Counted from the stretch's first letter, positions 15,499 through 23,649 are shown. The stretch: DNA of 23,649 bases from Gemmatimonas sp. UBA7669 (GCF_002483225.1 NZ_DLHL01000019.1:1-23649); one strand, 5' to 3'. Notes: generated by a model not told the origin, from the letters alone. Program-made: numbers and translations.

Positions 15499-16704
15499 TC
15501 AGTTCTCGGGCGTGTGACTGGACGGCCGCGGCTGCGGCGTGGGACTGCGCCCATGAATGGGACTCACACGATCCCGCAAAAATCCTGCTGGTCGCGCGTG
15601 CATGACCGCCTCGATCTCGGCGATGGCCGAGAGGGCGATGGACGCTGGCGACTCACCGCCCAGGTCGAGGCCAATCGGGGCGTGCAACTTGTGCCGCAGC
15701 TTGGTCGTGAGCGGCGTGCCGCGGGCCTCGAGCGCCGGTTCGATGCGCTCCAGTAGTTGTGCGGCCCGGCTCCGGCTGCCCAGCACCCCGATATAGCCGA
15801 GTGGCAGGGGCAGAGCCGCCGTCAACCATGCACCGTCTACGTCGAAAATATGCGACAGTAGAGCAACAGCAGAACGCCCGTCATGCGGTAGTGAAAGCAA
15901 AACTTGCTCAGGCGTCTCGTCTGCGGCCACCAGCCGCCGATGCACCGGCCGTTCGGTGGACAGGGCTTCCAGCATGGCCGGACGGTGATCCAGAATGGTG
16001 ACCTGCCACCCCAGCAGGCTCGCCATGCGCGCGAAGGTCTCCGCGCCCCGTCCGCCTCCAACCAGATGCAGGGCAACCGGGGCCACCAGCGGCTCGATGA
16101 ACACCGCCTGCTGATCACTCAAGGGCTCGTAAACGGCCGACGCGGTCCGAAAGGCCACCTGGGTGAGCGCCCGCACGCGGTCCTCGTCCACCGCTGTGGC
16201 CGGCGAATGCAGCAGGTGCCAGTGGCCGCTGTCCGGCGCACCGTCCAAAAGCATCCAGGTGCCCCCGGCCTCTTCGCCCTCGCTCGCCTCAGCTGTGGGA
16301 AGGACCGTCACCACCGCACCGCCCTGACGACGCGCACGCACCGACTCGGCCTGCACCATCCAGCGCCAGTCGGGAAGGGGCTCGAGCAGCAGGTGGGCAA
16401 TGCCGTCACAGGCCGCCCCAAAACCCCAGATCGTCTGCAGGTCGGCGCGCAGATCGTAGCGCAGCCGTACACTCCGCCCCGTCGCGCACACCTCCGCGGC
16501 CCGCAGCGCCACGTCCGCCTCGAGGCACCCACCGCTCACGGCTCCCGCCAAGACCCGTCCCTCGCCATCCACCAGCAGGCGCGCACCGGGTTGACGATAG
16601 GACGAGCCTTCCACGTCCACGAGCGTGGCCAGCGCGAGGGGCACGGCGGGGCGGGCTTGACGGGCCGCGGCTGCGGCGCGGGCGAGTTCGACGAATCCGA
16701 TCAC
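15499..16704 (-). CDS. xdhC: XdhC/CoxI family molybdenum-cofactor insertion protein
   Basis: 401 residues from GTG at 16704, chosen because GGAG lies 6 bases upstream and the conserved sequence begins here. A longer frame from 16842 adds 46 residues unlike the family. The N-terminal XdhC domain holds VEGSSYRQPGARLLV and GAVSGGCLEADV, with the conserved Cys at C60. A Rossmann segment HLVGGGRGAE follows at 213-222, and the C-terminal XdhC block HAPIGLDLGGESPASIALSAIAEI spans about 341-364. XdhC proteins bind the molybdenum cofactor, help its sulfuration and deliver it to xanthine dehydrogenase or CO-dehydrogenase-type enzymes. The mocA-like gene follows immediately. No molybdoenzyme subunits are encoded in this window, so the client must lie elsewhere. 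Confidence 0.88.
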   Translation of the reverse strand: MIGFVELARAAAAARQARPAVPLALATLVDVEGSSYRQPGARLLVDGEGRVLAGAVSGGCLEADVALRAAEVCATGRSVRLRYDLRADLQTIWGFGAACDGIAHLLLEPLPDWRWMVQAESVRARRQGGAVVTVLPTAEASEGEEAGGTWMLLDGAPDSGHWHLLHSPATAVDEDRVRALTQVAFRTASAVYEPLSDQQAVFIEPLVAPVALHLVGGGRGAETFARMASLLGWQVTILDHRPAMLEALSTERPVHRRLVAADETPEQVLLSLPHDGRSAVALLSHIFDVDGAWLTAALPLPLGYIGVLGSRSRAAQLLERIEPALEARGTPLTTKLRHKLHAPIGLDLGGESPASIALSAIAEIEAVMHARPAGFLRDRVSPIHGRSPTPQPRPSSHTPEN

Positions 16705-16710
16705 ACAGCG

Positions 16711-16714
16711 CTCC
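16711..16714 (-). promoter_or_regulatory. Ribosome binding site supporting the GTG start of xdhC
   Basis: On the minus strand GGAG sits 6 bases before GTG at 16704. It supports the shorter protein over the 447-residue open frame. Confidence 0.55.
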
Positions 16715-16986
16715 AACGGAGGGAGGGGCAGGCGTCTGGCCGCGTGATCGTGGGCGACCCCGTCTCTGCTCCGCGAGATATATGAAACGCCGGCGCGAAG
16801 GGCCATAGCCGCCGCGGCATTCCTTGGGACGGATAGCCCCATGTAAAACTGGGAATTGACGAATCTTCATTTTCGGTAAATATTCGGTCGCCTGCCGGTT
16901 CGGACTGTCGTGACAAGCGAGGAGCTGGCCGGGTAGCCGTTTAGAAGCAAATCCGCACGCGGGGGTGTCGTTCCCAAACCGTGAAA

Positions 16987-17002
16987 GCAAGTACCTACTT
17001 GC
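16987..17002. promoter_or_regulatory. TetR-type operator 1 (perfect 16-bp dyad)
   Basis: GCAAGTA-CC-TACTTGC is a perfect inverted repeat, 32 bases before the tetR start codon. It is the left member of a tandem pair with 19-bp centre-to-centre spacing. Confidence 0.75.
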
Positions 17003-17005
17003 GCT

Positions 17006-17021
17006 GCAAGCATGTACTTGC
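17006..17021. promoter_or_regulatory. TetR-type operator 2 (16-bp dyad, one mismatch)
   Basis: GCAAGCA-TG-TACTTGC repeats operator 1 with one half-site change (CAAGCA for CAAGTA). It ends 13 bases before the tetR start, so binding here should block transcription of the whole efflux operon. Confidence 0.75.
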
Positions 17022-17034
17022 GTAATCATTCCGC

Positions 17035-17685
17035 ATGATCGACGACCTGCGACACCGAATTCTCTTCGCCGCTGCCCGGGTGTACGCCCAGCACGGGTGG
17101 CGGGGGGCCACCACCAGACGCATTGCCGACGAGGCCGGCGTCAACGAGGTGACCCTCTTTCGACACTTCGGCTCCAAGGAGACCCTGCTCGACGAGATGA
17201 TGCAGGCCTGTGCCACCCGGTTTGACCGGCCGGCTCTGCCTCTCGACCCGCAGCATCCGCAATCCGAACTCTACGACTGGATGGCCACCCAGCACGCCCA
17301 GTTGACTGAGATCCGCGCCATCGTGCGACAGATGATCAGCGAGGCCTCGGAACGTCCAATGGCCGGTGGATGTGCGGCGCATGGACCGGCCGCCGCCGCC
17401 GGCGAACTGCGCGAGTACATCGTGCGGCTCAGGCGCACCGGTGCCATTCCCGAACAGATCTCTCCGGTCGAGGTCTCGGCGGCCACCACCATGCTCATGG
17501 GTGCGCTGTTCGCCGACGCCATGAACCGCGATCTGATGCCCACGATGTTCCCGCAGGCCGTTGATGAAAGTTTGCGCGCCTACGTTCGCATCTTCTTGCG
17601 AGGCGTGGGCGCGTTGCCGGAACCGCTCTCCTCCGCACCGCGTACGGTTTCCAGTCCCTCGACCCTTACCACCGTTTCCGAATGA
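17035..17685 (+). CDS. TetR-family regulator of the efflux operon
   Basis: 216 residues. The N-terminal helix-turn-helix (about residues 26-47, TTRRIADEAGVNEVTLFRHF) is a textbook TetR DNA-binding domain. The remainder is helical with variable sequence, as expected for a ligand-binding domain. Residues after about 195 form a Ser/Thr/Pro-rich tail. No ribosome site precedes the ATG; the bases before it (TAATCATTCCGC) could include a -10-like TAATCA placing the transcript start near the ATG, so leaderless translation is possible. The stop overlaps the TolC-like start (ATGA), tying regulator and pump together. With the tandem operators directly upstream, the expected behaviour is a repressor that controls its own operon and is released by pump substrates; the ligand is unknown. 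Confidence 0.9.
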   Translation: MIDDLRHRILFAAARVYAQHGWRGATTRRIADEAGVNEVTLFRHFGSKETLLDEMMQACATRFDRPALPLDPQHPQSELYDWMATQHAQLTEIRAIVRQMISEASERPMAGGCAAHGPAAAAGELREYIVRLRRTGAIPEQISPVEVSAATTMLMGALFADAMNRDLMPTMFPQAVDESLRAYVRIFLRGVGALPEPLSSAPRTVSSPSTLTTVSE

Positions 17686-19208
17686 TGGCTTCTCTTCGCG
17701 GGACTCTCGTGGCCGTGCTGTGTGCCACGCTGCTCCCGCATCAGCTGACGGCGCAGTCGGCTCCTCGTCCGTTGTCTCTGGCCGAGGCTCTGACATTGGC
17801 CGGTGCATCCAGCGAAAGCGTGGCGCTGGCCAAGGCCGGCGCCGACCGCGCGCGCGGGCAGTTCGGCCAGGCGCGCTCGGCGCTCCTGCCGCAAGTCAAC
17901 ACCACCCTGCAGTGGCAAAAGCAGCTGCAGAACCAGTTTGCCGCCCTCACCGAGCGCTTCGGCAATCAGGACGGTGGCAACAATGGTGGCGGCGCCGACA
18001 CCTCGGCCGCCGATAACCCCATCACGCGCATCTTCGCTTCGCAGTACAACTTCAACTTCGGCCTCACCGCCACGCAGCCGCTCTACACCGGTGGTCGCGC
18101 CATGGCTGGTATTCGGGCCGCGCGCCTCGCACGCGAGTCCGCTGCACTGGGCATCACGTCGGCCGAGGCGCAGGTGCAGCTCAACGTCACCACGGCGTAC
18201 TACGACGCGGTGCTTGCTGACCGGCTCGCCGTCATTGCCGACTCCACTTTCGTGCAGGCCGAGCGCACGCTGCGTCAGGTGCAACTCACGCGCGATGTGG
18301 GATCGACGTCGGAGTTCGAGCTCATTCGCGCCCGTGTGACGCGTGACAATCAGCGTCCCTCGCTGCTGCAGGCGCGCACGCAGCGTGAACTGGCGTTTGT
18401 GCGACTGCGTCAGTTGCTCGACCTGCCGGCCGACCTGCCGCTCGCGCTCACCGACAGTGTGGTGGAATCGCCGCTGCCGGCTGCACCCGCCACGTCGGCG
18501 CCCGTCACCACGGTCAACGTGGACGCGGCCTCGGTGCTCGCGCCCGATCCGCGCGTGACGGGCGAAGTCTCACGTGTCGTGGCCAAGAGCGATACCACCA
18601 ACGCCGCGCGCACCGCCGTGTTGCAGGCGCGCAAGGACGTGGAAATCGCGCAGCAGAATCTGCGCGCCACCCGCGCGCTGCGTCTGCCGCAGCTCTCGGC
18701 CACCACCAACTATCAGCGGTTGGCGTATCCGCAGAACATTCTGCCCAGCAGCCTCAACGACTTCCTGCCCAACTGGACGGTTGGCGTGGGTCTGTCGCTG
18801 CCCATCTTTTCGGGCGGCAGCGTGACCGGCCAAATCCAGACCGCAGAAGCGGGGCTCGTGGAGGCGCGTCAACGTCTCAAGCTGGCCCAGGAGGGCGCCA
18901 CGCTCGACGCGCGACAGGCCACGCTGCAATTGGCCGAGTCGGAGGCGGCGTGGCAGGCCAGCATCGGCACCGCCGAGCAGGCGCAGCGCGCCTACGACAT
19001 TGCCGAAGTGCGTTTCCGCGAAGGCATCTCCACACAGCTCGAACTGTCGGAAACGCGCGTGCAGCTCCAGCAGGCGCTCGCCAATCGTGCGCGCGCCGCA
19101 CGTGATCTGCAGGTGGCACGCACGCGTCTCACCCTGTTGCCGTACCTCCCCCTCTCCACTGCTGCCGCGCCGGCCGCTGCTCCCTCGAACACCGGGATGT
19201 CCCGATGA
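17682..19208 (+). CDS. TolC-like outer-membrane efflux channel
   Basis: 508 residues. Residues 1-25 are a signal peptide ending in LTAQ. The mature part shows the duplicated outer-membrane efflux (OEP) architecture: each half has helical coiled-coil stretches and a strand region, with matching turns PLYTGG (133-138) in the first half and PIFSGG in the second. A Gly/Asn-rich insertion (about 95-107) probably forms an extracellular or periplasmic loop. No N-terminal lipobox is seen, so it resembles TolC rather than OprM lipoproteins. The start overlaps the tetR stop and its own stop overlaps the membrane-fusion gene (ATGA at both ends), indicating coupled translation. It should form the trimeric exit duct for the RND pump encoded downstream. 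Confidence 0.92.
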   Translation: MMASLRGTLVAVLCATLLPHQLTAQSAPRPLSLAEALTLAGASSESVALAKAGADRARGQFGQARSALLPQVNTTLQWQKQLQNQFAALTERFGNQDGGNNGGGADTSAADNPITRIFASQYNFNFGLTATQPLYTGGRAMAGIRAARLARESAALGITSAEAQVQLNVTTAYYDAVLADRLAVIADSTFVQAERTLRQVQLTRDVGSTSEFELIRARVTRDNQRPSLLQARTQRELAFVRLRQLLDLPADLPLALTDSVVESPLPAAPATSAPVTTVNVDAASVLAPDPRVTGEVSRVVAKSDTTNAARTAVLQARKDVEIAQQNLRATRALRLPQLSATTNYQRLAYPQNILPSSLNDFLPNWTVGVGLSLPIFSGGSVTGQIQTAEAGLVEARQRLKLAQEGATLDARQATLQLAESEAAWQASIGTAEQAQRAYDIAEVRFREGISTQLELSETRVQLQQALANRARAARDLQVARTRLTLLPYLPLSTAAAPAAAPSNTGMSR

Positions 19209-20347
19209 AGACGATGATGCGCCGCACGGCGCCTTTTGTGATGCTCAGTCTTGCCGCCGCGGCCTGCAACAAGCAGGCGGAGGCCGTGCCGGAAAACACC
19301 AACAGTGTGCAGATGATCGGCCCCGACAACATGGCGGTGGCTCGTCTCGATACGCTGGCCAGCGGTCCAGCCATCAGTGGCACACTCACGGCTGATCGCG
19401 AGGCGCGTATCCGTGCCGAAATCAGCGGCTCGGTCCTGCAGACCATGGTCGAAGCCGGTCAGCGCGTGAGCGCCGGCACCGTGCTCGCGCGCATCGATGA
19501 TGCCGCGGTGCGCGATGCCGCCATCTCCGCCAAGTCCGGTGTAACGCAGGCGCAGGTGGCCGCCGATCAGGCCGCGCGCGAATTGCAGCGCAGCCGCACG
19601 CTGGCCAAGGCCGGCGCGGTGGCGGAGCGCGATGTCGAAGTGGCGGAGCGCGCCAATCTCTCGGCGCAGGCTGCGCTTGACGACGCCAAGGCGCGCCTCT
19701 CGGCGGCGGAGAAGAACCTGCGCAACACCATGGTGCGCGCGCCGTTTGCCGGTGTGGTGGCCGAGCGGGCCGTGAGCCCTGGCGACGTGGTGTCGCCTGG
19801 TGCGGCCATGTTCACGGTCATCGATCCGCGCAGTCTGCGCGTGGAGGCCTCACTCCCGGCGGCGTCGCTGGCCGATGTGAAGGTCGGTGCCGAGGTGCGC
19901 TTCTCGGTCAACGGCTCCGATCGTCAGCTGAGCGGCCGCGTCACGCGCATCAACCCGATGGTGGATCCGCAGACGCGTCAGGTACGCATCCTGGCCACGG
20001 TGCCCAATGCGTCGGAATCACTGGTGGCCGGTTTGTTCGTGGAAGGCCGCGTGGCGGCGCAGAAGCGTGAGGGGGTGCTGGTGCCCGAGCAGGCCGTCGA
20101 TCAGACGGGCATTGCGCCGTACGTCATGCGTCTCAAGGGCGGCAAGGTCGAGAAGGTGGAAGTGCAGGTCGGTTTGCGTGACGTAGCCGCTGAGCAACTC
20201 GAAATCACCACCGGCTTGGCTGGTGGCGATACGGTGCTGCTGGGCGCTGCGCGTGGTATCTCCGCCGGAGCATCCGTGGCCGTCTCCACGCCGCGTGATG
20301 CCAGCCCCCGCGATTCGTCGGGAACCCCGAAGAACGTGAAGAACTGA
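19205..20347 (+). CDS. RND efflux membrane-fusion (periplasmic adaptor) lipoprotein
   Basis: 380 residues. The N terminus MKTMMRRTAPFVMLSLAAAAC ends in an acceptable lipobox with C21, so it is likely an inner-membrane-anchored lipoprotein. Residues about 60-100 (REARIRAEISGSVLQTMVEAGQRVSAG) are the first lipoyl half. A coiled-coil hairpin spans about 105-175, and RAPFAGVVAERAVSPGDVV is the second lipoyl half. Beta-barrel and membrane-proximal domains follow to about 360, with a polar tail. This is the standard HlyD/AcrA-type order. It bridges the RND pump and the TolC-like channel. The gene overlaps the channel gene by ATGA and lies 7 bases before the pump gene. Confidence 0.93.
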   Translation: MKTMMRRTAPFVMLSLAAAACNKQAEAVPENTNSVQMIGPDNMAVARLDTLASGPAISGTLTADREARIRAEISGSVLQTMVEAGQRVSAGTVLARIDDAAVRDAAISAKSGVTQAQVAADQAARELQRSRTLAKAGAVAERDVEVAERANLSAQAALDDAKARLSAAEKNLRNTMVRAPFAGVVAERAVSPGDVVSPGAAMFTVIDPRSLRVEASLPAASLADVKVGAEVRFSVNGSDRQLSGRVTRINPMVDPQTRQVRILATVPNASESLVAGLFVEGRVAAQKREGVLVPEQAVDQTGIAPYVMRLKGGKVEKVEVQVGLRDVAAEQLEITTGLAGGDTVLLGAARGISAGASVAVSTPRDASPRDSSGTPKNVKN

Positions 20348-20354
20348 GGCACGC

Positions 20355-23300
20355 ATGCTGATTTCAGATTTTGCCATCAAGCGACCACTGCTTACAGTGG
20401 TCGCCATGCTGGCACTGGTGGGCTTCGGCCTCGTCGCGCTCACGCAGCTCGAGACCGATGAGTTCCCCGAAGTGCAGCCGCCCATTGTGCTCACCACCAT
20501 CGTCTACCCGGGCGCCTCGCCTGACCAGGTGGAACGCGAGGTGCTCGAGCCCATCGAAGAGGCCATCCAGGCCATCTCGGGCGTCAAGTCCATCAACGGC
20601 GAAGCGCGTGATGGCTTTGCGCAGATCGTCACGCAGTTCGTGTTCTCGAAGGACCTGCAGGAAGCCACGCAGGACATTCGCGACGCCATCAGCGTGAAGC
20701 GTCAGGATCTACCGCAGGAAATCGAGGAGCCCATCCTCAAGAAGTTCAATCCCACCGACGCGCCCATCGTTACGCTGGGGCTGGCGTCGAGCACGCTCAC
20801 GCCGGCGCAGCTCACGCTGCTCGCTGATCCGGGCATCACGCGCGAACTGCGCGCTATTCCCGGCGTGGCCGACGTCTCCATCACGGGTGCCGTGAAGCGC
20901 GAACTCACGGTCAATCTTGATCCGCAGCGATTGCTCGCTGCGGGGGTGAGTGTGCCGCAAGTGGTGGGCGCACTGCAGGCAGGCAACCTGGCCGTACCGG
21001 TCGGTCGTCTCAATGGCGCGCTCGACGAGCGCACCATCCGTCTCAAGGGCCGCCTCGACGGACCGCAGGACTTCATGCAGATGGTCGTGGCCGAAAAGAA
21101 CGGCCGGGTCATCCGCCTGGGTGATGTGGCCACGGCCACCGACGGCATTGAAGAGCAGCGCACGCTCGCGCTCTTCAACGGCCGCGAAGCCGTGGGTCTC
21201 GAGATCAAGAAGACCAAGGGCTACAGCACGACGGCCGTCGCCGAAGCCATCCTCAAGAAGGTCGACGAGCTGCGCCCCACGCTGCCCAAGGGCGTGCAGT
21301 TCGAAGTCGTGAAGAACAAGGGCGAGCGCGTGGAAGACTCAGTCGCCAACGTGCAGAGCGCGCTCATCGAAGGCGCGGTGCTCACGGTGCTGGTGGTGTT
21401 CCTCTTCCTCAATTCGTGGCGCTCGACGGTCATCACCGGTCTCGCGCTGCCGGTGTCGGTGCTGGCCAGCTTCGTGGCCGTGTGGGCCTTTGGTTTCACA
21501 CTCAACACCATGTCGTTGCTTGGCCTCTCACTGGCCATCGGTATTCTCATCGACGACGCCATCGTGGTGCGCGAGAACATTGTGCGTCACGTGGAGATGG
21601 GGAAGGATCACTACGAGGCCGCGCGTGACGGTACCGACGAAATCGGTCTCGCCGTGGCGGCCACCACGTTCTCCATCGTGGCTGTGTTCGTGCCCATCGC
21701 CTTCCTCGAAGGTGAAGCGGGTCAGTGGTTCAAGCCGTTTGCACTCACCATTGCCTGCTCGGTGCTGGTGTCGCTCTTCGTATCCTTCTCGCTTGACCCC
21801 ATGCTGTCGGCCTACTGGCCCGATCCGCATCTCGAGGAGCACCAGAAGAGCTGGATCACGAAGAAGCTCGACAAGTTCAATCACTGGTTCAACGGGCTTG
21901 CCAACGGCTACCGCGGTCTCATTGGTTGGGCGCTCGATCATCCCAAGAGCATGGTCACGCTTGCGGTGGGCACGTTCTTCTTTGCCCTCGCCATGCCGGC
22001 CATGGGCCTTGTGGGTGGCAGTTTCTTCCCCATCGAGGACAACAGCGAAATCATGATGACGGTGGAGTCGCCGCCGGGCGCCAACATCGACTATCTGCGC
22101 CAGAAGGTCAACGAAGCGCTGGTCATCGGTGAGAAGCAGCCGGAAGTCATGTACAGCTTTGTCACCGCCGGTGGTGCGAGCGGCGCGGTCGACGTGGCGA
22201 GCGTCTACTTCAAGCTCAAGCCCAAGGCTGAGCGACTCGCCACTGGTGAGCGCGATGCCGAGTCGCTGGGCGCGGTGCTGCGTGAGGAAGTCAAGAGCAT
22301 CGGCGGCGCGACGGTGGCGGTGTTCACCAACGATTTTGCGGGTCAGGAGAAGCAGATCTCGCTCGAGCTGCGCGGCGCCAACAAGGACGCGCTGCAAACG
22401 GTGGCCGACCAGTACCTCACGGCTGTCAAGAGCACAAAGGGCGCCGTGGACGTGGGGCTCAGCACCAAGGGCCAGAAGCCCGAACTCACGGTGCAGATCG
22501 ATCGCGGCCTTGCCGGTTCGCTTGGACTGAGCGTGGGCCAGGTGGCTCAGGCCATCCGTCCGGCTTTTGCCGGTCTCGATGCCGGCGACTGGGTGGATGC
22601 CAGCAACGAGACCCGCAAGGTCATGATCCGTCTCTCGCCTGAAGCGCGTGCGCGTGGCGCAGACCTCGCGCAATTGCCCATTGCGGTGGGGTCGGGGCCC
22701 AACGCCTCGCTCATTCCGCTCGAGCAGGTGGCGCGCATTCGCAGTGACCTCGGACCGGCCGTCATCAACCACCTCAATCGCGACAACGTGATCAAGGTGC
22801 AGGCCAACGTGGCGGGTCGTTCGTTGTCGGAAGTCACCAACGAGATCACGGCCAAGACCAAGGACATCACCCTGCCGCCCGGCGTGACGCTCTCGAGCGG
22901 CGGTCAGGTGGAGCAGCAGAACGAGGTCTTCACCAGCATCTTCGTGGCGCTGGGTGTGGCGGTGGCGCTCATGTACCTCATTCTCGTGGTGCAGTTCGGT
23001 TCCTTCCTCGATCCGGTCGCCATTCTCATCTCGCTGCCGCTCTCGCTCATCGGTGTCATGGGCGCCCTGGCCATTACGGGGCACACCATCAACCTCATGA
23101 GCCTCATCGGCGTGATCCTGCTCTGCGGTATCGTGGCCAAGAACGCCATTCTGCTCATCGACTTCGCGAAGTTCTCGCGTGAGAAGAACGGCATGCCGCT
23201 GCGTGAGGCGCTCATCGAGGCGGGTGCCATTCGCCTGCGTCCCATCCTCATGACCACCTTCGCGCTCATCGCCGGCATGATTCCGGTGGCGCTGGGTCGT

Positions 23301-23510
23301 GGTGAAGGCGCGCAGTTCCGTGCGCCGCTGGGTGTGGCCGTCATCGGTGGTGTGATCACCAGTACCATCCTCACGCTGCTGGTCATTCCCACGTTCTACG
23401 AGATCTTCGACAACATGCGTGGCGGGCTGCTGCGTCGGGTGGGGCTCACGCCGCCGCACACGGGGCAGTTCCGTACCATGGACATGCCGGTGCCGGAGGC
23501 CGGCGACTGA
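20355..23510 (+). CDS. RND efflux transporter, HAE1/AcrB type
   Basis: 1051 residues, a full-length RND pump. It has an N-terminal membrane helix (about 10-30) then a large periplasmic loop, six central helices, a second loop and five C-terminal helices, giving the usual 12. Proton-relay residues are present: the adjacent aspartates D400 and D401 in GILIDDAIVV (TM4) and K929 in GIVAKNAILLIDFAK (TM10). It belongs to the hydrophobe/amphiphile exporters rather than metal pumps, as judged by the TM4 motif. The start ATG follows GAGG by 6 bases. Substrates cannot be read from sequence; drugs, bile-type detergents or endogenous metabolites are all possible. A strong hairpin follows the gene. Confidence 0.95.
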   Translation: MLISDFAIKRPLLTVVAMLALVGFGLVALTQLETDEFPEVQPPIVLTTIVYPGASPDQVEREVLEPIEEAIQAISGVKSINGEARDGFAQIVTQFVFSKDLQEATQDIRDAISVKRQDLPQEIEEPILKKFNPTDAPIVTLGLASSTLTPAQLTLLADPGITRELRAIPGVADVSITGAVKRELTVNLDPQRLLAAGVSVPQVVGALQAGNLAVPVGRLNGALDERTIRLKGRLDGPQDFMQMVVAEKNGRVIRLGDVATATDGIEEQRTLALFNGREAVGLEIKKTKGYSTTAVAEAILKKVDELRPTLPKGVQFEVVKNKGERVEDSVANVQSALIEGAVLTVLVVFLFLNSWRSTVITGLALPVSVLASFVAVWAFGFTLNTMSLLGLSLAIGILIDDAIVVRENIVRHVEMGKDHYEAARDGTDEIGLAVAATTFSIVAVFVPIAFLEGEAGQWFKPFALTIACSVLVSLFVSFSLDPMLSAYWPDPHLEEHQKSWITKKLDKFNHWFNGLANGYRGLIGWALDHPKSMVTLAVGTFFFALAMPAMGLVGGSFFPIEDNSEIMMTVESPPGANIDYLRQKVNEALVIGEKQPEVMYSFVTAGGASGAVDVASVYFKLKPKAERLATGERDAESLGAVLREEVKSIGGATVAVFTNDFAGQEKQISLELRGANKDALQTVADQYLTAVKSTKGAVDVGLSTKGQKPELTVQIDRGLAGSLGLSVGQVAQAIRPAFAGLDAGDWVDASNETRKVMIRLSPEARARGADLAQLPIAVGSGPNASLIPLEQVARIRSDLGPAVINHLNRDNVIKVQANVAGRSLSEVTNEITAKTKDITLPPGVTLSSGGQVEQQNEVFTSIFVALGVAVALMYLILVVQFGSFLDPVAILISLPLSLIGVMGALAITGHTINLMSLIGVILLCGIVAKNAILLIDFAKFSREKNGMPLREALIEAGAIRLRPILMTTFALIAGMIPVALGRGEGAQFRAPLGVAVIGGVITSTILTLLVIPTFYEIFDNMRGGLLRRVGLTPPHTGQFRTMDMPVPEAGD

Positions 23511-23537
23511 CCGGCTGACCCGCAGACGGTTGGCAGA

Positions 23538-23576
23538 CGAACGGCGGCTGGCAGGGAACTCTGCCGCCGCCGTTCG
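23538..23576 (+). terminator. Long GC hairpin at the end of the efflux operon
   Basis: CGAACGGCGGC-T-GGCAG pairs with CTGCCGCCGCCGTTCG, giving 16 base pairs with a single bulged T and a 6-base loop, 27 bases after the pump stop. No U tract follows (GTTACATT), so it may act as a transcript-stabilising hairpin or a U-less terminator. The next start codon is only 17 bases beyond. Confidence 0.65.
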
Positions 23577-23593
23577 GTTACATTGCCGGAGTC

Positions 23594-23649
23594 ATGCGTC
23601 GTCCGTTTGCCTTACTCGCTGCACCGGCCTGGTTGGCCGTGCTCACCGA
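23594..23649 (+). CDS. Start of an exported protein, cut by window edge
   Basis: An open frame starts at ATG 23594, with GGAG a few bases upstream, and encodes MRRPFALLAAPAWLAVLT before the window ends. Two arginines followed by a hydrophobic stretch look like a signal peptide. Only 18 residues are visible, so the product cannot be named, and whether it belongs to the efflux operon is open because of the hairpin just upstream. Confidence 0.5.
   Translation, partial: MRRPFALLAAPAWLAVLT

Larger units (their letters stand above)
16705..17034. other. Divergent intergenic region, 330 bp, xdhC / efflux operon
   Basis: This holds the control regions of the leftward xdhC-mocA pair and the rightward efflux operon. 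It includes an AT-richer patch (about 16840-16885) with a TTGACG hexamer at 16856-16861, a possible -35 box; the best -10 match after it (TAAATA, 16877-16882) is weak. The right end carries the two TetR-type operators. No convincing small gene or RNA was seen. Confidence 0.6.

Noticed and set aside
16705..16842. 46-residue N-terminal extension of XdhC
   Set aside because: It has no ribosome site and no resemblance to the family; GGAG before GTG at 16704 fits better.
21528..23459. 643-codon minus-strand open frame opposite the RND pump
   Set aside because: The pump frame is full length with its proton-relay residues; the antisense product is Arg/His/Glu-rich low complexity with no domain.

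Overview
The window is GC-rich (by eye around two-thirds G+C), densely coded and almost without intergenic space. High-GC codon use, extensive ATGA/TGATG gene overlaps, and the mix of MoxR/von Willebrand (VWA) envelope operon, Spy-like protein and RND pump suggest a Gram-negative soil or water bacterium. Gemmatimonadota (Gemmatimonas-like) is my best guess; that is inference, because no rRNA or phylogenetic marker is present. I see no tRNA, rRNA, CRISPR array, insertion sequence or integrase.

Region 1 (1-13688, minus strand, read right to left) is one eight-gene cluster with essentially no gaps. In transcription order it encodes: a membrane VWA plus glutamine-amidotransferase-like protein; a secreted caspase/legumain-fold protein lacking the catalytic cysteine; a TPR protein with an HExxH metallopeptidase core; a DUF4159 protein; a MoxR-type AAA+ ATPase; a DUF58 protein; a BatA-like VWA membrane protein; and a large DUF4175-like membrane protein that runs off the left edge in a GQQ tandem repeat. 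MoxR ATPases with DUF58/VWA partners are known as chaperone-like modules acting on envelope or metalloprotein complexes. The extra peptidase-like members make this the most interesting part of the window.

Region 2 (13689-14830) is a divergent intergenic segment with a perfect 7-1-7 palindrome, followed by a plus-strand secreted Spy/CpxP-like (LTxxQ) protein with a pentapeptide-repeat tail. A hairpin terminator sits between it and the convergent gene.

Region 3 (14831-16704, minus) is a molybdenum-cofactor maturation pair: an XdhC/CoxI-family protein followed by a MocA-like nucleotidyltransferase. No molybdoenzyme structural gene is in view.

Region 4 (16705-23576, plus) is a self-contained drug-efflux operon: two tandem 16-bp operator palindromes, a TetR regulator, a TolC-like outer-membrane channel, a lipoprotein membrane-fusion protein, an HAE1-type RND pump, and a strong hairpin after the pump. 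The regulator is the first gene and is translationally coupled to the channel gene, so autoregulation of the whole operon is likely.

The last 56 bases hold the start of a further plus-strand gene with a signal-peptide-like N terminus.
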